From Holosporales bacterium (GTDB taxonomy: Bacteria > Pseudomonadota > Alphaproteobacteria > BNTO01), in assembly GCA_031273545.1 (NCBI GenBank), contig JAISRQ010000159.1, forward strand, positions 1-7,643: DNA of 7,643 bases, written 5' to 3'. A program made the translations under genes and the position numbers. Positions 1 through 5,500 of this stretch are shown piece after piece (within the stretch, counting starts at the first letter, position 1; the number at the start of each line of letters is the position of its first letter). Under the pieces are notes generated by a model that worked only from the letters and a program-made list of their open reading frames with translations, was not told where the DNA came from and searched no databases.

Positions 1-1366
1 AGATGTCGTGAGGTTGACTAAAGAATTGAACGACGTGCAGGAAAAGATAGCTAAAGCAAATGAGCAGGTGCCAAGCAAGCTAGCACTCCTTTTGGCGAAC
101 AAAAGTCTTATTTCGGCAATGAATCTTGCCGGTTTAAGTGATATTGCAGGCCGCGTTATCTCCAGCAGAAGCGGTCCAGATGCGGGAATCGATAATTACT
201 CAGAGATTTCTCATGTTTTAGATATATTCGAAGGGTTCCGTTCTGAGTTTGAAGCAGCAAAAATCAAAGTATCTATAGAAGAGGGAAGTGAGGTTTTTGC
301 AGCAGTCACAAATAACGTAGCAAAAATCGTAACCGACAATGCAAAGACACCAACTCCTTTTGATAATTTTGTTGATATTCTTGAGGGAGGGCTAGAGTTC
401 CCAGAGTTGGTTGAATACATTGTAACTAAGTATTCTGCTCAACTCAGTGAGCTATTCTTAGTAGAAAGTGTTGATGGCGAAACACTTTTAGGGCGTATTG
501 TTAACTCTCCTTTGATGTATTCGAATTTTTCGCTAAAATACTTTGTTCCACAGATTTACAATATATTTACATCGGTAGACGTATCCTTGCCTCATCTGTT
601 TGCGATGCGAGGTTTTGGACGATACGCAGACACGGAGACAATGCTCATGCTCATGAATCTGTTGTATTCAGGAGATGCTAATTTTTTAGATTCGTTTGGA
701 CGCTCTGCAAGTAATTCACGGTTAGCTAGTGGAGAAAACAATTTATTGTGGGGAATTTTTCAAAGACTTGGTGATGTAAAAGATGGTGTTGGAGTTGAAA
801 AGCAAAATGAGGTAATCGGTATGATAAAGGCTTTTTGCAATAAAAGTAAGTTGCCTGTTGCGAGTTTGGGATTTTTGCATAATGGACAAGATATAAAATT
901 CGTCTGCTGGAATGAATGTATAAGGGATGCCGTAACAGGAGTTCTTACGAGTGGGGTTAGGCTATATGATTACGAAAAGGTGAAGCTTTTTGTCAAAACA
1001 CTTGTGCAGAATAAACGCATTAGTCTATATGATATGCAGGACATTGTAGACAGGTCGGTCGTCCAGCTAGGAAATCAAGATGTCCAGGTAATAACGAATG
1101 CGGTGATAGCGTTCTTGACTTTGTTGCGCGGTGGAGATCTTACGTACGATTTGTATCCGATATTTTCTCACGGGCTTCATACCCTTCTGAAGGGTACTCC
1201 TGAAAACGTATTTTGGCAGATAATGCAAACGGAATATGATCCGAGCCATTCTTCTGCTTCTCTGGAGGGGGCGGAACCTTCAACCCCAAAAAGAACAGTG
1301 AAAGATGAGTATCTAAGTACCCCAGGTCTGTACAATTTGAATTGCCTCAGGTCGAACAATCAGTAA
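1..1366 (+). CDS. Hypothetical helical protein, 5' end outside the window
   Basis: I do not recognise this protein. At least 452 residues are visible from a GTG at 8, but the codons before it (GAT, GTC) are also open, and the only nearby ATG (3-5) is in another frame and meets a stop after two codons. The gene therefore very probably continues to the left. The visible part reads as mostly alpha-helical and leucine-rich, with alternating hydrophobic segments through about residue 405. There is no obvious transmembrane helix, P-loop, catalytic motif or clear repeat unit. The last 40 or so residues change character: they are Ser/Thr/Pro/Asn-rich, poor in hydrophobics and probably disordered, with the motif DEYLSTPGLY near the end. 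The gene ends with TAA at 1364-1366 and no convincing terminator follows. It could be a lineage-specific cytosolic or secreted protein; the sequence does not decide. The CDS is well supported, the function is unknown. Confidence 0.8.
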   Translation, partial: DVVRLTKELNDVQEKIAKANEQVPSKLALLLANKSLISAMNLAGLSDIAGRVISSRSGPDAGIDNYSEISHVLDIFEGFRSEFEAAKIKVSIEEGSEVFAAVTNNVAKIVTDNAKTPTPFDNFVDILEGGLEFPELVEYIVTKYSAQLSELFLVESVDGETLLGRIVNSPLMYSNFSLKYFVPQIYNIFTSVDVSLPHLFAMRGFGRYADTETMLMLMNLLYSGDANFLDSFGRSASNSRLASGENNLLWGIFQRLGDVKDGVGVEKQNEVIGMIKAFCNKSKLPVASLGFLHNGQDIKFVCWNECIRDAVTGVLTSGVRLYDYEKVKLFVKTLVQNKRISLYDMQDIVDRSVVQLGNQDVQVITNAVIAFLTLLRGGDLTYDLYPIFSHGLHTLLKGTPENVFWQIMQTEYDPSHSSASLEGAEPSTPKRTVKDEYLSTPGLYNLNCLRSNNQ

Positions 1367-1391
1367 ATACAGTTTTTTTACGGGGTTCCCC

Positions 1392-1514
1392 ATGATTGTG
1401 GATCAAAAACTAAAGAATCGTTGTAGTTCGTTAGTTCAAACAGTCCGCAATCATTTGGAGAATGAGGTAAACCAGGGCCTCCAACAAAAATACGGGGGAA
1501 TCGTTAGTAATTAG
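1392..1514 (+). CDS. Possible small ORF, 40 codons, uncertain
   Basis: An ATG at 1392 opens 40 codons ending in TAG at 1512-1514. The product begins MIVDQKLKNRCSSLVQ and could form one amphipathic helix with mixed charges. There is only a GGGG run as a possible ribosome binding site. The stop overlaps, tail to tail, the TAA of the DUF3576 gene on the other strand (complement of 1511-1513). The same frame is open upstream to 1341, inside the end of the preceding gene, so this could also be a frameshifted remnant of that gene's original C-terminus rather than a separate gene. A chance ORF is also possible at this length. Confidence 0.25.
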   Translation: MIVDQKLKNRCSSLVQTVRNHLENEVNQGLQQKYGGIVSN

Positions 1515-2071
1515 GAGTTTGAATACTCTCTACGTAGTTTTCTAGCTCGTTCTACAACCAACACTTCAAGTCGCGTACATTCTTGTTTGGATAGTCTATA
1601 GTCAACCCAAGTATTTCGTTCCAGCTTTTGGCGTATTACGTGCACCTTTACTGCATCTGCCCTAAGTTTTCGTCCAAATATCTGTACCATAACGCGGACC
1701 CTTATGTCTGGGCGATTTGGGTCTACATGCCAGTTCGTGCACATGTAGCCTTTATGAGGAGAAGCAACGCGAGTAGGCATAAAGCTAAACGTGTCCAACG
1801 CGCCCTTCCACAAAAATTTATTGACGGAACACTTGACTGTTGCTGATTTTGACTGTTTAGGCGTTTGCCCTATATTGAAGACAATCCCCTCTTTGCCAAA
1901 TATAGAGCCAAAATTATGACGTCTAGCGTCCGAGACGTCCATCGAATCCGGCGGGGTCATCATTGAGCAAGACGTCATGCAAAGCGCGCCAAACAAGCTA
2001 GTCAGTTGAATAATCAAGTTCAGCACCTTGCTAACGCAATTAAATCTTACCCAAGTTGTAATCTGTTTCAC
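1511..2071 (-). CDS. DUF3576 family lipoprotein
   Basis: This is a small envelope protein of the DUF3576 family, whose molecular function is unknown. The family core is recognisable: a GSIFGKEGI segment near residues 55-63, then NKFLWKGALDTFSFMP at 84-99, a conserved TDW-like NWHVDP patch at 113-118, KLRADAVKV at 135-143, a VFRQ-like VIRQKL, a WVDY block, and the C-terminal ERARKLR at 174-180. The N-terminus has a basic n-region, a hydrophobic stretch (about 17-31) and a lipobox-like MTSC ending at Cys35, so it is predicted to be exported and lipidated. The longest start is a GTG at 2071, directly after an in-frame TAA, and it overlaps the upstream hydrolase by 32 bp. Another GTG at 2026 would remove the overlap and keep the hydrophobic segment, but would lose the basic residues. 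Neither has a strong Shine-Dalgarno. It is probably co-transcribed with the hydrolase. Family assignment is strong, start and role are not. Confidence 0.88.
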   Translation of the reverse strand: MKQITTWVRFNCVSKVLNLIIQLTSLFGALCMTSCSMMTPPDSMDVSDARRHNFGSIFGKEGIVFNIGQTPKQSKSATVKCSVNKFLWKGALDTFSFMPTRVASPHKGYMCTNWHVDPNRPDIRVRVMVQIFGRKLRADAVKVHVIRQKLERNTWVDYRLSKQECTRLEVLVVERARKLRREYSNS

Positions 2072-2717
2072 TTACATACTTGGGTAAGCAAGATCCTATG
2101 TAGTCTCCAATGCGTTCCTGAAGCTCGTCCAGATAACCGTTAAACGAATGGTCTGCTCCATCGATTACATCGTAGCGAATCTTTATTCCACGTTGACCAT
2201 TCAGCTTGTCGACCAAATTATCAACGGACTCCTTTGGAACGATAGTGTCCTTGTTGCCGTACAAAATTTGCCCTGACACAGGACACGGTGCCAGGAAGTT
2301 AAAATCGAAAGCGTGGGCCGGGGGGCTTGCAATAACAAAACCCTCTATTTCAGGGCGGCGCATCAATAGCTGCATGGCAATCCACGCACCAAAAGAAAAC
2401 CCTGCAATCCAAAGCCTATGAGCTACGCGCTGAGAGGACTGTACCCAATCTATTACTGCTGCTGCGTCATTTAGTTCGCCTTCACCACCGCTATACATTC
2501 CTTCTGAACGACCAACTCCGCGAAAATTAAAACGCAAAGTCCCAAAGCCGTGCCGATGAAACGCGCAACCGATGGCCTTGACCACGTCATTATCCATGCG
2601 TCCACCTTGAAGTGGATGAGGATGAAGTATAGTTACAACGGGGTGTAATACCGTTCTTGGCGGAAGATATCGTGCTTCTATCCGTCCTTCTTGCCCTTTT
2701 ATAAATATGTCTGCCAT
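2040..2717 (-). CDS. Alpha/beta hydrolase, COG2945-like
   Basis: This is a 225-residue serine hydrolase of the alpha/beta fold, close to the COG2945 group of small cytoplasmic esterase-like proteins. The fold markers are in order: HPHPLQGG at 33-39 (oxyanion-hole region), the NFRGVGRSEG segment at 64-73, the nucleophile elbow GFSFG with Ser108, Asp157 in GNKDTIVP, and His190 in GADHSF. The Ser-Asp-His triad is therefore complete and the length is typical of the group. There is no signal peptide or membrane segment. The substrate cannot be told from sequence. The ATG at 2717 is preceded by AAGGA with a 5-nt gap, which supports this start. It is the first gene of a minus-strand unit with the DUF3576 gene downstream and is divergent from glmS. 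The last 16 codons carry a long inverted repeat and overlap the longest form of the next gene. Confidence 0.92.
   Translation of the reverse strand: MADIFIKGQEGRIEARYLPPRTVLHPVVTILHPHPLQGGRMDNDVVKAIGCAFHRHGFGTLRFNFRGVGRSEGMYSGGEGELNDAAAVIDWVQSSQRVAHRLWIAGFSFGAWIAMQLLMRRPEIEGFVIASPPAHAFDFNFLAPCPVSGQILYGNKDTIVPKESVDNLVDKLNGQRGIKIRYDVIDGADHSFNGYLDELQERIGDYIGSCLPKYVSETDYNLGKI
2046..2088. repeat. Perfect 10-bp inverted repeat at a gene junction
   Basis: The arms CTTACCCAAG (2046-2055) and CTTGGGTAAG (2079-2088) are perfect reverse complements separated by 23 bp. The element lies in the last codons of the hydrolase gene, and the GTG start of the longest DUF3576 form (2071) falls in the loop. On the minus strand the hairpin is followed by ATTTAATTG, not a U-run, so it is not a classical terminator. 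It might fold in the mRNA and influence translation of the downstream gene, or be chance. Confidence 0.6.
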
Positions 2718-2722
2718 GTTGT

Positions 2723-2727
2723 TCCTT
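2723..2727 (-). promoter_or_regulatory. Shine-Dalgarno of the hydrolase gene
   Basis: The minus strand reads AAGGA, then ACAAC, then the ATG at 2717. The good match and 5-nt spacing fix the start of the hydrolase. Confidence 0.75.
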
Positions 2728-2787
2728 TTTCGAGAACTTATTTTTTAAAATATAGCATGCAGCCGTAAGAATGGCTACATACTTTTT

Positions 2788-2817
2788 TTGAAAGATTTGT
2801 CTGTAAAATTTTAGATT
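2788..2817 (+). promoter_or_regulatory. Alternative distal promoter candidate for glmS
   Basis: TTGAAA at 2788-2793 (one mismatch to TTGACA) is followed after 18 bp by TAGATT at 2812-2817 (four of six matches to TATAAT). If used, it would leave a leader of about 200 nt before glmS, which would include the palindromes at 2836-2845 and 2932-2953. In such AT-rich DNA this match could be chance. Confidence 0.2.
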
Positions 2818-2931
2818 ATTGTTTACTAATAGCAGACAGTACTGTTCTGTTGTGTCTTTTTCCCATCGTAAGTGTATTCAACGGAGTATTTAAGAAAAAA
2901 ATATTATATTTAAAAAGTTTGCAACCTTGTT

Positions 2932-2953
2932 GGGGAGTGCGTGCACTCATCCC
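2932..2953 (+). promoter_or_regulatory. GC-rich hairpin upstream of glmS
   Basis: GAGTGC (2935-2940) and GCACTC (2943-2948) are perfect complements around a 2-bp centre. GGG (2932-2934) and CCC (2951-2953) can extend the stem past a 2-nt AT bulge. No T-run follows, so a terminator is unlikely. It could be a protein-binding palindrome or, if the distal promoter is used, a leader RNA structure. Confidence 0.35.
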
Positions 2954-2968
2954 TCAAACGCATAAATG

Positions 2969-2998
2969 TTTGCAACTTCCTTGCAAAAAATCTACATT
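2969..2998 (+). promoter_or_regulatory. Candidate glmS promoter overlapped by a palindrome
   Basis: TTGCAA (2970-2975) and TACATT (2993-2998) are spaced by 17 bp, each with four of six matches to the sigma-70 boxes, and would give a short leader before the ATG at 3028. The -35 box lies inside a perfect inverted repeat, TTTGCAA (2969-2975) and TTGCAAA (2981-2987) around CTTCC. A further copy of TTTGCAAC lies 51 bp upstream at 2918-2925. A repressor or activator site is possible. This is inference from spacing and symmetry only. Confidence 0.3.
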
Positions 2999-3027
2999 GA
3001 GTTAAAAGACGCCAGATCTAGAACATT

Positions 3028-4839
3028 ATGTGTGGAATAGTTGCAATCGCTTCGCCGCGTACAAACATTGTGGAATCGCTACTTGATGCGCTAACCGCCC
3101 TAGAATACAGGGGGTACGACTCTGCGGGGCTAGCACTCCTCTCTCCGCGTGGTTTAGTGCGGCATAGGGCTGTGGGCAAAGTGAAAAATTTGCGCGACAC
3201 CTTGCCTGCATTAGAGGCGGCGCCAATAGGCATGGCTCACACGCGCTGGGCTGTGATGGGGGCCGCAACCGAGGCTAATGCGCACCCACAGTTCGACGGT
3301 GAGACGGCTGTTGTTCACAATGGAATAATAGAAAACGTCGGTGAGCTAAAGTCAATGCTTCCTGATATAATATGGGAAAGCCAAACGGATACAGAGGTCG
3401 TTGTCCACTTGGTGTCCAGTTTTGTGCGAAAGGAGCGGGATTTACTCGCGGCCATAAAGAGTACCGTGCAGCTGTTAAAGGGGACGTTCGCATTGGTGAT
3501 ATTGCATAAAGATTTTCCGGATATGTTGGTGGCTACGAAGCGAATAAACCCTTTATCTGTGGGAAAAAGCAATACAGGGGACCTTTTCGTCACATCCGAT
3601 ATTGCAGTTATTCCTGTGGAACAATATATAGACTTAGAAGATGACGACGTGTGCGTGATGAGAAAAAGGGTAGGGGAGGGCGATTTTTTCGCAGAATTTT
3701 ACACATTCCGGCACAATAAATTAGAAAAAATTGAAAAAACATGGAAAGACGCCAATCAAACGGCAACCGTTACGTCTATTGGCGATTACAAAAACTTCAC
3801 AATAAAAGAAATTCACGAGCAGCCAAATGTTATCCAGAAAAGCATAAACGCACTAAATCGAGGGGATTACATTCCTATTGCGCAAGAAATGATGAACAAA
3901 AGCGCAATAAACATAATTGCTTGTGGCTCGTCCTTCTATGCGGGCTTGATTGGCAAATATTGGCTAGAGCGATTTGGGCGTCTACTTACTAATGTGGAAA
4001 TTTCATCAGAGTTCAATTATAGGTATCCCGTAATTACGAAGAACTCGTTGACTCTGTTTATTTCACAATCAGGTGAAACACTTGATACGCTGAAGGCTAT
4101 GGAGGTAGTCAGGGCAGAGCAGGGCGACTTTGCTGTAATCACGAACGTCCTGCAAAGCACAATGGCAAAGGCCGCGACGCGCCATCTTTTGGATTTGGGG
4201 GCTGGGCCAGAGCTTAGCGTCGTGTCTACAAAGGCGTTTACTGCACAGCTGGCTGTTTTGATTGGAGTGGTTATTCAGTACTTGAAGTTTAAAGACCCAA
4301 GGGCAGCCGATATATTACAAGAAGATTTTGAGCGCGTGCCAGGGTTACTTAGCCAAGTTATGGGGCAAAATTATCATTTGCCGTTGATTCCGAATGCGTC
4401 GTCCATATTATATTTGGGGCGGGGGATTTGTTACCCCATCGCATTAGAGGGGGCGCTGAAGCTGAAGGAAACGACGTATATACACGCAGAAGGGTACCCA
4501 GGGGGCGAGATGAAGCACGGGCCAATTGCGCTGATTGACGCGCGCGCTGTAAGCGTAATTCTTGCGCCGCATAACGAGTTATTTAACAAGATTGTGTCAA
4601 ACGCACACGAAGTGATTGCACGAGGCGGGCATGTTGTGTTCTTTACAGATGCGGCTGGGAATGCAGAGTTTACGCAACGAGCCAACAGCACAGCTTACGT
4701 GATGCCGAGCTCTGGGCCTGTATCTGAGGCGTTCGTGTATAGCTTGGGAATGCAGGCACTTGCGTACGATGCAGCGGGGGGATTGGGCTGTGACCCTGAT
4801 CGGCCAAGAAATTTGGCAAAGTCGGTTACTGTTGAGTGA
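3028..4839 (+). CDS. glmS: Glutamine--fructose-6-phosphate aminotransferase (isomerizing)
   Basis: GlmS converts fructose-6-phosphate and glutamine to glucosamine-6-phosphate and glutamate in the cytosol, the first step towards UDP-GlcNAc for peptidoglycan and lipid A. It is full length at 603 residues (E. coli has 609). The N-terminal class II glutaminase domain (about 1-220) begins MCGIVA with nucleophile Cys2, and has LEYRGYDSAG (25-34), HNGIIEN (97-103) and QTDTE (119-123). Two SIS domains follow: ACGSSFYAG (298-306), SQSGET (346-351) and STKAFTAQ (400-407) in the first; LGRG (463-466), the EGYPGGEMKHGPIALID region (488-504) and the C-terminal RPRNLAKSVTVE in the second. One oddity: the usual HTRWATHG motif reads HTRWAVMG (71-78), changing two residues of the glutamine pocket. 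The ATG has no strong Shine-Dalgarno, but the start is fixed because catalytic Cys must be residue 2. It is transcribed alone, divergent from the hydrolase and convergent with the smr gene. Confidence 0.98.
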   Translation: MCGIVAIASPRTNIVESLLDALTALEYRGYDSAGLALLSPRGLVRHRAVGKVKNLRDTLPALEAAPIGMAHTRWAVMGAATEANAHPQFDGETAVVHNGIIENVGELKSMLPDIIWESQTDTEVVVHLVSSFVRKERDLLAAIKSTVQLLKGTFALVILHKDFPDMLVATKRINPLSVGKSNTGDLFVTSDIAVIPVEQYIDLEDDDVCVMRKRVGEGDFFAEFYTFRHNKLEKIEKTWKDANQTATVTSIGDYKNFTIKEIHEQPNVIQKSINALNRGDYIPIAQEMMNKSAINIIACGSSFYAGLIGKYWLERFGRLLTNVEISSEFNYRYPVITKNSLTLFISQSGETLDTLKAMEVVRAEQGDFAVITNVLQSTMAKAATRHLLDLGAGPELSVVSTKAFTAQLAVLIGVVIQYLKFKDPRAADILQEDFERVPGLLSQVMGQNYHLPLIPNASSILYLGRGICYPIALEGALKLKETTYIHAEGYPGGEMKHGPIALIDARAVSVILAPHNELFNKIVSNAHEVIARGGHVVFFTDAAGNAEFTQRANSTAYVMPSSGPVSEAFVYSLGMQALAYDAAGGLGCDPDRPRNLAKSVTVE

Positions 4840-4951
4840 GTGCGTGGAGGTAGTGGTGGCTATTCCCGCCTCAGCCTTACTGGAGCCAGTTTTTACCTGG
4901 CTGCCTATTTCCTAAAAGGTTACGGATTCTTTAGGCATACGCTTGTCAGAG
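4840..4951. other. Convergent intergenic region, glmS / smr
   Basis: This 112-bp stretch separates two converging genes and holds no visible gene. Besides the possible terminator at 4879-4902 it has CCTAAA (4911-4916) and TTTAGG (4930-4935), a perfect 6-bp inverted repeat with a 13-bp loop. These hairpins may help end transcription from both sides, but none has the strong stem and long T-run of a textbook terminator. Confidence 0.5.
4879..4902 (+). terminator. glmS: Possible weak terminator of glmS
   Basis: Two mutually exclusive stems share the middle arm. ACTG-GAGC-CAGT (4879-4890) is followed directly by TTTT (4891-4894). AGCCAG (4884-4889) pairs with CTGGCT (4897-4902) around TTTTTAC. 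The first resembles a rho-independent terminator with a very short stem; the second lacks a T-run. Position about 40 bp after the glmS stop is appropriate. Confidence 0.3.
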
Positions 4952-5500
4952 TTAGATTTCTAGCCCGCAACCATTGGTTCCCCGATGTATATTTCTAAGG
5001 CGCACATACAAAGCTCCTTCGCCTCCGTCCTTTGGCTTCGATTCAGTAATTCCGCTTACTAAATTAGACATTTGTTGCAGCATGACGGGAACGCTACTTC
5101 GCAATACGCCGCTCTTTCCTGTAATTATTTTTACCCACGTTTTTCCTTGAAGTTGTCCAATATACAAAAACCGCTGCAACTGGTCAAACGCTTGAGATTG
5201 CGACATTCCATGTAGGTCAATCATCCCCTCAGGAGTTATTTTCCTTTTTTGACGCTTGGATACCTGTTCCACCCCAAGGGACTGATTCCCGTGCCCTGCC
5301 GCAAAAACACCAGTCTTATAGTCGACACTACCCATGCGTCGATATCGTGCCAAGTCTTCTGACATTATTGAATTTATAGAGATATTGATTTTCGGTGGTG
5401 CCTCCTCACGCTTGCAAGTTACCGTATCGTGGGCAATGGGTTTCGTCCCAGCAGTCGTACGAGTCCAAAAATCTTTGTCATCTGACGAAACTTTTTTCAC
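4952..5500 (-). CDS. Smr-domain protein (predicted endonuclease family)
   Basis: This gene encodes a protein with a C-terminal Smr domain, the module also found at the end of MutS2 and in the stand-alone SmrA/SmrB proteins, linked to nucleic-acid binding and nicking or RNA cleavage. With the start at 5500 it has 182 residues. The domain begins at the diagnostic MIDLHGMSQSQA (93-104) and includes KIITGKSGVLRSSVP (124-138) and a final DGGEGALYVRLR block (158-169). The first 90 residues are charged and probably flexible, starting KKVSSDDKDFWTRTT, which resembles alphaproteobacterial homologues. I chose the GTG at 5500 because it overlaps the der stop codon as GTGA, with GCAGG 5 nt upstream. The frame extends to another GTG at 5560, but that would overlap der by 64 bp and add residues of no family character. 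It is the last gene of a bamB-der-smr unit and converges on glmS. Its natural target is unknown. Confidence 0.9.
   Translation of the reverse strand: MKKVSSDDKDFWTRTTAGTKPIAHDTVTCKREEAPPKINISINSIMSEDLARYRRMGSVDYKTGVFAAGHGNQSLGVEQVSKRQKRKITPEGMIDLHGMSQSQAFDQLQRFLYIGQLQGKTWVKIITGKSGVLRSSVPVMLQQMSNLVSGITESKPKDGGEGALYVRLRNIHRGTNGCGLEI

Larger units (their letters stand above)
2718..3027. other. Divergent intergenic region, hydrolase / glmS
   Basis: I see no gene, tRNA or recognisable riboswitch in these 310 bp. The region is AT-rich with several A or T runs (for example 2783-2789 and 2895-2901). It must carry the promoters for the minus-strand hydrolase unit and for glmS. It also contains a perfect palindrome ACAGTACTGT (2836-2845), a GC-rich hairpin at 2932-2953, and repeated TTTGCAA elements close to glmS. 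Their density in a divergent promoter region suggests regulatory sites, but no known operator is matched. Confidence 0.7.

Noticed and set aside
1382..1391. GGGGTTCCCC as a terminator after the orphan gene
   Set aside because: The stem is only 4 bp with a 2-nt loop, and the T-run lies before it on the plus strand, the wrong side for a rho-independent terminator.
2718..3027. glmS ribozyme, tRNA or CRISPR-type repeats in the intergenic region
   Set aside because: No ribozyme core, cloverleaf with a T-loop GTTCRA motif, or regularly spaced repeats could be seen; the short repeats are better read as possible operator sites.
3028..3268. Minus-strand ORFs of 71-80 codons across the glmS start
   Set aside because: They are shadows of the strongly conserved glmS reading frame, with compositions typical of antisense translation.
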